Shown here: piece after piece, positions 33,328 to 42,324 of the stretch
How the letters are laid out: every line of letters begins with the position of its first letter
How positions within the stretch are numbered: the first letter of the stretch is position 1
NCBI GenBank assembly: GCA_902788095.1
Contig: CADAIT010000001.1
Location: 225,916-289,915 of the forward strand
Length of the DNA stretch: 64,000 nucleotides
From: an uncultured Bacteroidia bacterium
GTDB taxonomy: Bacteria > Bacteroidota > Bacteroidia > Bacteroidales > UBA932
Direction: 5' to 3'
The notes under the pieces: generated by a model
Database searches by the model: none
What the model saw: only the letters and a program-made list of their open reading frames with translations
What the model was told of the DNA's origin: nothing
Translations under genes and position numbers: made by a program

Positions 33328-34347
33328 ATGGAAGAAGAAATCAAAAAACGCCCCGAAGAAGGAGGCCTCCACTTCCTGGAGCAGATGAACCAGGAGCAAA
33401 TCCGTCACGACATGTTGGAAGCCGGCACGCACAGGCATCCATCGCTGAATCCACACCTGGACATAGCCCCGGAAGTGGCAGCGGCGCTGGCGGCCGGGAA
33501 ACCTGTGGTGGCGCTGGAAAGCACCCTCATTTCCCATGGCATGCCTTATCCGCAAAACGTGGAAACGGCGCTGCGCGTGGAAGCCGCCGTCCGTGCCTGC
33601 GGCGCGGTTCCCGCCACCATCGCCATTCTCGACGGACGCCTGAAAGCGGGACTGTCGGCCCAGGAGATTGAACACCTGGGGTCGATGGGACGTTCCATTG
33701 CCAAGGCATCCCGCCGGGACATGGCCCTGCTGCTTGCCCGCAAGGCGGACGGAGCCTGCACGGTGGCCGCAACCATGATTATCGCCGCCATGGCCGGCAT
33801 CAAGGTGTTCGCCACGGGCGGCATCGGCGGCGTGCATCGCGGCGCCACCGAAACGCTGGATATCTCCGCCGACCTGGAAGAACTCTCCCGTACGCCCGTC
33901 ATGGTCATCTGCGCCGGTCCCAAAGCCATTCTGGATTTGCCCCTTACCCTGGAATACCTGGAGACCAAGGGCGTGCCGGTGATAGGCTATGGCACGTCCG
34001 AACTGCCGGCTTTTTACACGCGCACCAGCGGGTTGTCCGTCGACGGCCGCGTGGATTCTCCGCAGGAGCTGGCGGCGGCTTTCCGCGCCCAATGCGACCT
34101 GCAGCTGGGCGGCATGCTGGTATGCAACCCCATCCCCGAGGCCTATGCCATGGAACCTGCACGTATTCAGAACGCCATCGAGCAGGCGCTCGCGGAATGC
34201 AAGGCGCAGGACATTCACGGCAAGGAGATTACCCCCTTCCTGCTCGCCCGCATCAGTGAACTCACCGGCGGCGACTCCCTTTCCGCCAACATCGAACTGA
34301 TACTGAATAACGCCCGGCTGGCCGCTCAGACCGCCGCCTGCCTGTAA
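33328..34347 (+). CDS. psuG: Pseudouridine-5'-phosphate glycosidase
   Basis: 339 residues from the ATG at 33328. It reversibly splits pseudouridine 5'-phosphate to uracil and ribose 5-phosphate. Family motifs: ALESTLISHGMPYPQN, DGRLKAGLS, the catalytic-lysine region SRRDMALLLARKADGACTVA, and KVFATGGIGGVHRG. About 35 N-terminal residues precede the usual start of the family; a later ATG (33385) is possible. No psuK kinase gene is adjacent. It follows metG after four bases. Confidence 0.92.
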   Translation: MEEEIKKRPEEGGLHFLEQMNQEQIRHDMLEAGTHRHPSLNPHLDIAPEVAAALAAGKPVVALESTLISHGMPYPQNVETALRVEAAVRACGAVPATIAILDGRLKAGLSAQEIEHLGSMGRSIAKASRRDMALLLARKADGACTVAATMIIAAMAGIKVFATGGIGGVHRGATETLDISADLEELSRTPVMVICAGPKAILDLPLTLEYLETKGVPVIGYGTSELPAFYTRTSGLSVDGRVDSPQELAAAFRAQCDLQLGGMLVCNPIPEAYAMEPARIQNAIEQALAECKAQDIHGKEITPFLLARISELTGGDSLSANIELILNNARLAAQTAACL

Positions 34348-34420
34348 ACCGGCCAACAGCCTGTCACACACCTCCGCGCCCTGTGACACTTAAATAGCTG
34401 ACATTCATACGATTACACAA

Positions 34421-34451
34421 TAATCCTCGTTCAAAATTTGAACGAGGATTA
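34421..34451. repeat. Dispersed palindrome, copy 2
   Basis: Perfect 15+1+15 palindrome, TAATCCTCGTTCAAA and its inverse, sharing 25 central bases with the copy at 18596-18624. Further out AAATAGCT (34392-34399) and AGCTATGT can extend the pairing. It lies between convergent psuG and the SPFH gene. Confidence 0.85.
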
Positions 34452-34491
34452 GTATATAACAAGCTATGTAACAGACAGTTAGCGATCACTA

Positions 34492-35334
34492 TTATTTGTT
34501 CAGATTGATGAACGGCAGGACGTTGGAGCCGTTGTAGGTGGGCAGTTTGCCGTCCCATTTCTCAATGGCGTACTGTTGCACGAGCAGGGCATTGAGGGAG
34601 GCGGCCACCACGCGGTTGTAATAGGCCTCACCGTCACCCTGGATGCGCTGGGCTTCCGCTTCACCTTTTGCCTTGGCGATGGCAATTTTGGCTTCCGCCT
34701 CCGCTTCCTTCACCTTGTTCTCCGCCTTCAAGGCATTCTGCACGGCTTCGTTCTTGGCGTTGATGGCGGCCGTAAGCGATGCCGGCGGGTCAATCTTGGT
34801 GGTGAATTCCCGGACGATAAAGCCTTCCTGGTTCATGGATTCGTCCAGGCGGGCGCGGACCTCGTTCTCGAACTTGGCCCGGTTGGCCATGAGTTCGTCC
34901 GAGGTATAGTTGTTGGCACAGGTACGATAGGCCTCGAAAATACAGGTGTTGATGTAGCCCATCTCCAGTTCGCGCACGGGTTTACGGTATTTTACGAAGA
35001 TGTCCACGGCCTTGGATTCATCAATCTGATAGGCCAGCGTGGGGGTCATGGAGAAAATGGCGGCATCCTTGGGATTCACCGTGAAAGGCTCGTATGTAAC
35101 CCGCTGAATGAAAGTGGGATACTCGAAGATGCTCTCCGTAATGGGGTTGTACCATACCCAGCCCCGGCAGGTGCCTTCCACGCCGCCGCGCAGCTGTGCA
35201 TTGGAACTCCATTTCTTGAATTTGATACCGACCGATGCCGAGTCGATGGTGGTGCAGCAGGATGCCATCACAAAAACCGCCACGGCGGTGGACAGAAGGG
35301 CAATCCAGGAGGATTTGGCAAGTTTCGATTTCAT
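34492..35334 (-). CDS. SPFH/prohibitin-domain lipoprotein
   Basis: 280 residues. SPFH domain over about residues 30-200 (SVGIKFKKWSS; GWVWYNPITESIFEYPTFIQ; NYTSDELMANRAKFENEV), then a charged coiled coil (AENKVKEAEAEAKIAIAKAK). Most SPFH proteins have a transmembrane hairpin or helix; here the N-terminus is a lipoprotein signal (VMASCC, Cys26), so the ring-forming domain should lie outside the cytoplasm. Role unknown; membrane scaffold or protease partner by analogy. A TATATTTG -7 box is 15 bases upstream. Confidence 0.86.
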   Translation of the reverse strand: MKSKLAKSSWIALLSTAVAVFVMASCCTTIDSASVGIKFKKWSSNAQLRGGVEGTCRGWVWYNPITESIFEYPTFIQRVTYEPFTVNPKDAAIFSMTPTLAYQIDESKAVDIFVKYRKPVRELEMGYINTCIFEAYRTCANNYTSDELMANRAKFENEVRARLDESMNQEGFIVREFTTKIDPPASLTAAINAKNEAVQNALKAENKVKEAEAEAKIAIAKAKGEAEAQRIQGDGEAYYNRVVAASLNALLVQQYAIEKWDGKLPTYNGSNVLPFINLNK

Positions 35335-35349
35335 ATAAAAGCGTTTTTA

Positions 35350-35357
35350 CAAATATA
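35350..35357 (-). promoter_or_regulatory. -7 box of the SPFH lipoprotein gene
   Basis: TATATTTG on the minus strand, 15 bases before the start. Confidence 0.5.
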
Positions 35358-35378
35358 CACTATTTTTCCAAAAAAAAA

Positions 35379-35990
35379 TCACCACTCCACGGGAACGGGC
35401 ACAAGGAGAGGACTGCGGGAAAGGTCGTTGGGATTGGTGCCGGGCGCGCCTTCCGGAACGGCTACGCCCAGGGAGTCATAATGGGCCGCCCAATACGGGA
35501 CGATGTCACCGTCCGGACCCTTGAAGGTCATGGGGATGGCGGAGAACAAGGGGGCCCCGGATGCGTCCCGATAACATTCGTACACCAGCTCACTGCAATA
35601 CAGGGCCTCGTCTCCGGGCTGGAAGGCGTAATCGTAGGGACGGCCTTCCAGGGCCTGCACGCGCGCCCGTACGTCCGGCCAGTCGCAGGCTGTACGGAAT
35701 ACCCGCACAAACGGCTTTCCGGATGCGTCCCGCGCCGATTCGTCCAAAAACTGCCGCAGGGAAACGTGCCGTACGCCCTCGCCGGGAACAGCCTCCCACA
35801 CATCTTCCAGCGTCTCGCCCAGAATCCCCACATGGGAGAAGGCGCCCCCCGTGGCCGATTCGATGGCCTCGGTCATGTCGCCCTCCCCTGCCTGAAACAG
35901 CAGGTCCCCGGGCTGCAGAACCTCCCGTCCGCAGGCCGTGAGGAACAGCATAAGCAGCGCCGTCCCGATGAGATCGGCCGTCTTAGTCAT
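35379..35990 (-). CDS. YiiX/YebB-like NlpC/P60-superfamily lipoprotein
   Basis: 203 residues from the ATG at 35990. Lipoprotein signal (LFLTAC, Cys20). Permuted papain-like amidase features: GDLLFQ, FSHVGIL with the catalytic His, and ALYCSELVYECY with the catalytic Cys near residue 132. Substrate probably a peptide or acyl amide in the envelope; not determined. It overlaps the 3' end of truA by eight bases, so it is translated from the same mRNA. Confidence 0.85.
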   Translation of the reverse strand: MTKTADLIGTALLMLFLTACGREVLQPGDLLFQAGEGDMTEAIESATGGAFSHVGILGETLEDVWEAVPGEGVRHVSLRQFLDESARDASGKPFVRVFRTACDWPDVRARVQALEGRPYDYAFQPGDEALYCSELVYECYRDASGAPLFSAIPMTFKGPDGDIVPYWAAHYDSLGVAVPEGAPGTNPNDLSRSPLLVPVPVEW

Positions 35991-36798
35991 GGTCCGGCGT
36001 ATTTTCCGGACCGGGATAATCCGAAGGGTAAAACACGTGGTTGAGGAACAAGGCATGTCCGGGAACGGACTCTCCGGCGTCGCCGCGGGTTCCGCCGGCG
36101 ATGAGCTCCGCCACCCACTCCGGGCTGTGCTTTCCCCGCCCCACCTCGATGAGCGTTCCCACCGTGGCGCGCACCATGTTCCGCAGGAAGCGGTCCGCCG
36201 CTATCCGGAAGTACCAATAATTACCCTCCTCCGTATAATTCAGCACCTGCACATGGGAAGGGGTATAGGGCGCCCAGAAGGCATCATAGACGGTGCAGAC
36301 GGAGGTTTTGTTGTCGCCGCCGCTTTTCTCGAAGCAGGAGAAATCGTGCGTGCCCAGCAGGAACTGACAGGCGGCGTTCATGGCCTCAAAATCCAGCGAG
36401 GGGTAGCCGCAGAGCCAGGACGTATTCCGCAGAAAAGGGTCTTTCTGCCTGTGTATGAAATAGGTATATTCCCGCCGGCAGGCGCTGAAGCGGGCATGGA
36501 AAGAATCCGGGACGGGAGACACCGAATGAACCACCACTTCGCGGGGCAGCATGGCATTTAATTTGTAGGTAAAGTCGGATGCCGCGAAGGGAAGAATTCC
36601 GTCGTAGTCGAAGTGGGCAACGTAGCCGGCGGCATGTACGCCGGTATCCGTACGCCCCGCGCCGGTAACGGGAACCGGCCTCCCCAGCAAACGGGACAGC
36701 ACTCCCTCCAGGCACGCCTGCACGGACGGTGAGGCGGGCTGGATTTGCCAGCCGCAGAACGCCGAACCGTCGTATGATAGGCACAAAGAATAACGCAT
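35983..36798 (-). CDS. truA: tRNA pseudouridine(38-40) synthase
   Basis: 271 residues. Modifies uridines 38-40 of the anticodon stem. The catalytic aspartate is in GAGRTDTGVHA, with SYDGSAFCGWQIQP at the N-terminus and FLRNMVRATVGTLIEVGRGK near the C-terminus. The ATG at 36798 is preferred over an upstream TTG at 36804. Divergent from moxR. Confidence 0.95.
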   Translation of the reverse strand: MRYSLCLSYDGSAFCGWQIQPASPSVQACLEGVLSRLLGRPVPVTGAGRTDTGVHAAGYVAHFDYDGILPFAASDFTYKLNAMLPREVVVHSVSPVPDSFHARFSACRREYTYFIHRQKDPFLRNTSWLCGYPSLDFEAMNAACQFLLGTHDFSCFEKSGGDNKTSVCTVYDAFWAPYTPSHVQVLNYTEEGNYWYFRIAADRFLRNMVRATVGTLIEVGRGKHSPEWVAELIAGGTRGDAGESVPGHALFLNHVFYPSDYPGPENTPDHD

Positions 36799-36818
36799 AT
36801 GCAAAATTAGTAAAATAT

Positions 36819-37810
<992 letters not shown>

Positions 37811-37811
<1 letters not shown>

Positions 37812-38692
37812 TGACACCCGAAGAACTCATAAAGAAAGTCCGCAAGATTGAAATCCGGACCAAAGCGCTGAGCCACCAGATATTTGCCGGCGAGTACCAT
37901 TCCGCGTTCAAGGGACGCGGCATGGCCTTCAGCGAGGTACGCGAATATCAGTACGGAGACGACGTCCGCAACATGGACTGGAACGTTACGGCCCGCATGA
38001 GCGCGCCGTACGTGAAGGTGTTCGAGGAGGAACGCGAACTCACCGTCGTGCTGCTGGTGGACATTTCCCGCAGCGGCCTGTTCGGCACGCAGGGCAAGAC
38101 CAAACGCGAGCAAATCGCGGAAATTGCCGCCACCCTTTCCTTCAGCGCCATCCTCAACAACGACAAAGTGGGCTGCATCCTGTTCAGTGACCGCGTGGAA
38201 AAGTTCATTCCGCCGGCAAAGGGCCGCACGCATTTCCTGCACATCATCCGCGAAATGCTGGAATACCAGCCCCGGCACGACGGAACGGACATCGGCGAAG
38301 CCCTGCGTTTCCTCACCAACGCCATCAAGAAAAAGTGCACCGCCTTCGTGCTCAGCGACATGCTGGACACCCGGGCCGACGGTACCCCGCGCTACGAGGA
38401 TGCCCTGAAAGTAGCCGTGAACCGCCACGACGTGTCCGTCATCCGCGTAAGCGACCCGCTGGAAAAACGCATCCCCAACGTGGGCCTGGTGCATGCCAAA
38501 GACGCGGAGACCGGCGCTTCCCGCTGGATCAACACCAGTTCGCGCAGCACACGGGCCGCCTATGAAAACTGGTTCCGCACCGCCACCGGCTCGGCCGACC
38601 GCCTGCTGCTCAAATATCAGGTTGACCATGTGGACGTGCGCACGGACGAAGACTACGTGCGCAGCCTCATGGCATTATTCCACAGAAGATGA
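37811..38692 (+). CDS. DUF58 protein, VWA-like
   Basis: 293 residues. DUF58 signature FSEVREYQYGDDVRNMDWNVTARM, followed by a VWA-type fold with LLVDISRSG. Standard second gene of Bacteroidetes MoxR-Bat operons. Overlaps its neighbours at both ends (TAATG; ATGA). Confidence 0.93.
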
Positions 38693-39654
38693 AAGCAAGA
38701 CGCATCATACCCTTCCTGCTGCTCTCCCTTGCAGCCGGAGCGGAAGGCCTCCGCAAAGACGGCGGGGAAGCCTTTCTGGAACCGCTGCAAAAGCGGGATT
38801 CCGTACTGGTGGCAGACCAGTTCCGCTACGGCATAGAGCTCAAGGACGTTGCGGAAGGCACCCCCCTGGCCCTCCCGGAAATCCAGATGGAAAAGGACAG
38901 CCCCGTCGAGTTTGTGGGCCCCTGGCAGCTGGATTCCGTCAAAGTGAAAAAGACAGGGCTGCTTACGATTAAAGCCACGCGCCTTCTCACCGCCTGGTGG
39001 GGCGGCACCTATGAGCTGCCGGACATCCCGGTGCTCTTCAACGGCGACACCCTCATCTTCAAGGCGCCCGCAGAGCCCCTGGAAGTAAAGGAGTTGCCGA
39101 TGGACATGGAGACGTTCCAGGCCCATGACATCAAGGACCAGGTGAAGTTCCCCTACACTTTCAAGGAGGTGGCTCCCTGGGTGTTGGGCGCCTTGGTGCT
39201 CATCGGCCTCATTTACCTGCTCATCCAGTGGCTGCTGCACCGCCGCAGGTCCGCCCGCGAGCAGCGGGACGCGGAACCGGCCCATATCAAGGCCCTGCGC
39301 AAGCTGGATCGTTACCGCGGGGACAAATACTGGAAGGCGGACCAACAGAAACTCTTCTACTCCGGCGTCACGGACGCGCTGCGCGAATACATCGTGTCCC
39401 GTTACGGCGTGGCGGCCATGGAAATGACCACGGCCGAAATTTTCGACGGCCTCAAGGGCAGCGACATTCCGCCGGAACTGTATGCGGAGATGAAAGCACT
39501 CTTCGAGCGGGCGGACTTCGTGAAATTCGCCAAATACACCGCCACCGACGAGGAGAATGCCCAGGTGCTGCCGCAGGCCATCGGCTTTGTGACCACCACG
39601 TATCAGCAGGAGATTGCCCCTCAGGCCGGCGATGACGAAAACAAGGAGGTATAG
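38689..39654 (+). CDS. Bat-operon membrane protein
   Basis: 321 residues. Signal peptide-like N-terminus, an extracytoplasmic beta-rich part, a transmembrane helix (VLGALVLIGLIYLLIQWLL, about residues 165-183) and a cytoplasmic helical domain. This is the gene usually found between DUF58 and batA in Bacteroidetes; related to DUF4381-type proteins. Function not established. Confidence 0.8.
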   Translation: MKARRIIPFLLLSLAAGAEGLRKDGGEAFLEPLQKRDSVLVADQFRYGIELKDVAEGTPLALPEIQMEKDSPVEFVGPWQLDSVKVKKTGLLTIKATRLLTAWWGGTYELPDIPVLFNGDTLIFKAPAEPLEVKELPMDMETFQAHDIKDQVKFPYTFKEVAPWVLGALVLIGLIYLLIQWLLHRRRSAREQRDAEPAHIKALRKLDRYRGDKYWKADQQKLFYSGVTDALREYIVSRYGVAAMEMTTAEIFDGLKGSDIPPELYAEMKALFERADFVKFAKYTATDEENAQVLPQAIGFVTTTYQQEIAPQAGDDENKEV

Positions 39655-39656
39655 CT

Positions 39657-40640
39657 ATGTATTTTGAGTATCCGTATCTTCTTGGCCTGTTGGGGATTCC
39701 GCTGCTGCTGGTGCTCCGTTATCTGTATCTGGAATGGAAGGACCGGAAAGTGCACCTCAGGGTGTCCAAGCTGGAAGCCTGGACCGCCGGCGGGCACTCC
39801 GTCTTCGAAATTCTCCGCCACCTTCCCTTCGTGCTGCGCATTGCCGCGCTGTGCCTGATTATCGTCGCCATCGCCCGGCCGCGCTCTTCCACGCAGGTGG
39901 AAAAGGTGGACACGGAAGGCATCGACATCATGCTCACCATGGACGTAAGTACCAGTATGCTGGCCCGCGACTTTACGCCGGACCGCCTGAGCGCCGCCAA
40001 GGACATCGCCATCGAGTTCATCGCCCAGCGGCCCAGCGACCGCATAGGCATTGCCGTGTTCGCCGGTGAAAGTTACACCCAGTGCCCCCTCACCACCGAC
40101 CGCGCCACCCTCATCAACCTGATGAAAGAAGTGCAGACGGACCTCATCGAGGACGGCACCGCCATCGGCAACGGCCTGGCCACCGCCGTGGCGCGCCTGA
40201 AGGATTCCGACGCCAAGAGCCGCGTGGTCATCCTGCTCACCGACGGCGTGAACAACATGGGCGAGATTGACCCCTCCATGGCTACAGAAATCGCAAAAAC
40301 CTATGGAATAAGGGTTTACACCATCGGCGTAGGCGCCAATGGCACCGCTCCCTACCCCGTGCAGACGCCCTGGGGCATCGAACTGCAGAACATTCCCGTA
40401 GAGATTGACGAAGCCCTGCTGCAGAACATCGCCGACGGCACCGGCGGACGCTATTTCCGCGCCACCGACAATACCAAACTGGCGGAGATTTACGCCGAAA
40501 TCGGGCAGATGGAAAAAACCCGCACTTCGGTGGATTCCTTCCCCGTTTACAAAGATTTGTATAAGAACTATGCGCTGGCCGCGCTCCTGTGCCTGCTTCT
40601 GGAAGTGCTGCTGCTCGCCATCATGAGGAGGTTACCGTAA
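39657..40640 (+). CDS. batA: VWA-domain membrane protein BatA
   Basis: 327 residues. Two N-terminal membrane segments (LLGIPLLLVLRYLYL; IAALCLIIVAIARP), a VWA domain with the metal-ion site DVSTSMLARD, and a C-terminal transmembrane helix. Bat proteins were named for Bacteroides aerotolerance; the actual activity is unknown. The stop overlaps the batB start by one base. Confidence 0.93.
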   Translation: MYFEYPYLLGLLGIPLLLVLRYLYLEWKDRKVHLRVSKLEAWTAGGHSVFEILRHLPFVLRIAALCLIIVAIARPRSSTQVEKVDTEGIDIMLTMDVSTSMLARDFTPDRLSAAKDIAIEFIAQRPSDRIGIAVFAGESYTQCPLTTDRATLINLMKEVQTDLIEDGTAIGNGLATAVARLKDSDAKSRVVILLTDGVNNMGEIDPSMATEIAKTYGIRVYTIGVGANGTAPYPVQTPWGIELQNIPVEIDEALLQNIADGTGGRYFRATDNTKLAEIYAEIGQMEKTRTSVDSFPVYKDLYKNYALAALLCLLLEVLLLAIMRRLP

Positions 40641-41644
40641 TGCTCATCTTCGCCGACTATAAATATCTGTATCTGCTGCTGCTCATCCCGCTTTTTCTGC
40701 TGGGGTACGCGATACTGCGCTATCTGCGCGGCAAGCGGGTGAAAGCCCTGGGCGACCCTGTGCTGGTGGAAGCCTTGATGCCCTCCCGCTCCCGCAGCAA
40801 GGGTTGGGTGCGCATGGGCCTGTTCTGCCTGGCCTTCGCCTTCTTCGTCATCGGCCTGGCCCGGCCACGTACCGGCGCCCGCCTGGCGGAACGTAACACC
40901 AAGGGCGCGGAGATTATCGTCGCGCTGGACGTATCCAATTCCATGCTGGCGGAGGACTACTCCCCCAACCGCCTGGAGCGCGCCAAACTGGCCATCTCCC
41001 GCCTCACGGACCGTCTGCAGGAGGACCGTATCGGCCTGGTCATCTTTGCCGGAACGTCTTTCGTGCAGTTGCCGGTAACGACCGACTATGTGAGCGCCAA
41101 GATGTTCCTCGGAAGCATCAACACCGGTTCCATCCCCGTGCAGGGAACGGCCATCGGCGATGCCATCCACCTGTGTATCAAGAGCTTCAGCGCACAGAGC
41201 GAAAAGAGCCGCGTCATTGTGGTCATTTCCGACGGTGAAAACCACGAGGACGACGCCGTAGGGGCGGCCAGGCAGGCGGCCGAACTGGGCATCAAGGTAT
41301 ATACCATCGGCGTCGGTTCTGCGGAAGGCCAGCCCATCCCCATGGACGGCGGCCTGCTGCGGGACAAGGACGGCGAGATTGTGGTCACCAAGCTCAACGA
41401 GCAAATGCTCCGCGACGTAGCCAAGGCCGGCAACGGGGCCTATATCCATGCGGGCGGCGAGGAATTCGGCCTGAATCCCATTGTTCAGGACATCCGCCGG
41501 ATGGAAGACGAAGAATTTGGCAGCGTGGTGTTCGAGGAGTATGACGAGCAGTACATGTACTTTTTCGGCGTGGCCCTGCTGCTGTTGATGATTGAAATGC
41601 TCATCGGCGAGCGTAAACCCCGCCGCAAACTGTTTGAGGTATGA
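40640..41644 (+). CDS. batB: VWA-domain membrane protein BatB
   Basis: 334 residues. Architecture like BatA: N-terminal membrane segments, VWA domain with DVSNSMLAEDYS, and a C-terminal helix (YFFGVALLLLMIEML). The true start is at MLIFADYKYLYLLL. Overlaps batC by four bases. Confidence 0.93.
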   Translation: MLIFADYKYLYLLLLIPLFLLGYAILRYLRGKRVKALGDPVLVEALMPSRSRSKGWVRMGLFCLAFAFFVIGLARPRTGARLAERNTKGAEIIVALDVSNSMLAEDYSPNRLERAKLAISRLTDRLQEDRIGLVIFAGTSFVQLPVTTDYVSAKMFLGSINTGSIPVQGTAIGDAIHLCIKSFSAQSEKSRVIVVISDGENHEDDAVGAARQAAELGIKVYTIGVGSAEGQPIPMDGGLLRDKDGEIVVTKLNEQMLRDVAKAGNGAYIHAGGEEFGLNPIVQDIRRMEDEEFGSVVFEEYDEQYMYFFGVALLLLMIEMLIGERKPRRKLFEV

Positions 41645-42324
41645 GGAAATTTTTGTGCATAAGCTTGGCGCTGTGCTGCTCGATTGCCGTTTTCGGCCAG
41701 AAGGCGGACCTTCGCAGAGGCAATCGGCAATTCAAAAAAAAGGACTATGCCGCCGCCGACATCAGCTACCGCAAGGCGCTGATGCTGGACACGGCCTCCG
41801 TGGCTGCGCACTATAACCTGGCCAACAACTTGTACAGGCAGGAAAACCTGGACGAGGCCGCCAGGCAGCTGGACGCCGTACAGCTTACCGCCGGCGAAGA
41901 AAAGTTTGCCGCCGACTACTACTTCAACCGCGGCGACATAGCGATTGCCCAGGAGGACTGGCAGACGGCCGTAAATATGTTCAAGGAAAGCCTGCGGCGG
42001 CGTCCGGAGGACCTGGAGGCGAAGGAAAACTACCTCTACGCCCGCAACAAGCTGATGGAACAGCAACAGAACCAGAATCAGCAGAACCAGGACCAGAACC
42101 AGGATCAGCAGAATCAGGACCAGAACCAGGATCAGCAGAATCAGGACCAAAACCAGGATCAGCAGAATCAGGACCAGAACCAGGACCAGCAGCAAAACCA
42201 GCAGGACCAGCAAAATCAACAGCAGCAACAGCAGGACCAGCAGGAAACAGACCCAGGAAAAAGTGGACGAGAAGAAGGCCCAGGCCCTGAAATCCCGCCA
42301 GAAGGAAAAGAATTGGTAATATGA
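41641..42324 (+). CDS. batC: TPR protein BatC, with probable frameshift near the C-terminus
   Basis: 227 residues as read. Signal peptide ending AVFGQ, TPR helices (about residues 20-135: RGNRQFKKKDYAAADISYRK, AAHYNLANNLYRQENLDEAA), then a long Gln/Asn/Asp stretch from a 27-base tandem repeat. The last about 27 residues (ETDPGKSGREEGPGPEI...) look wrong for BatC; one base away the frame reads KQTQEKVDEKKAQALKSRQK ending EKNW and stopping at 42317-42319, a typical BatC end one base before batD. A single-base insertion around 42244 is suspected. Confidence 0.85.
   Translation: MRKFLCISLALCCSIAVFGQKADLRRGNRQFKKKDYAAADISYRKALMLDTASVAAHYNLANNLYRQENLDEAARQLDAVQLTAGEEKFAADYYFNRGDIAIAQEDWQTAVNMFKESLRRRPEDLEAKENYLYARNKLMEQQQNQNQQNQDQNQDQQNQDQNQDQQNQDQNQDQQNQDQNQDQQQNQQDQQNQQQQQQDQQETDPGKSGREEGPGPEIPPEGKELVI
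42060..42240. repeat. 27-base tandem repeat in batC
   Basis: About four copies of a unit coding for QQNQDQNQD, with degenerate CAG-rich edges. Prone to slippage, and next to the suspected frameshift. Confidence 0.85.

Noticed and set aside
31131-33344. 737-residue minus-strand open frame
   Set aside because: Antisense shadow of metG; no domain and no start signals.
42060-42240. Regular repeats that could suggest a CRISPR array
   Set aside because: They are a contiguous 27-base in-frame coding repeat with no spacers.
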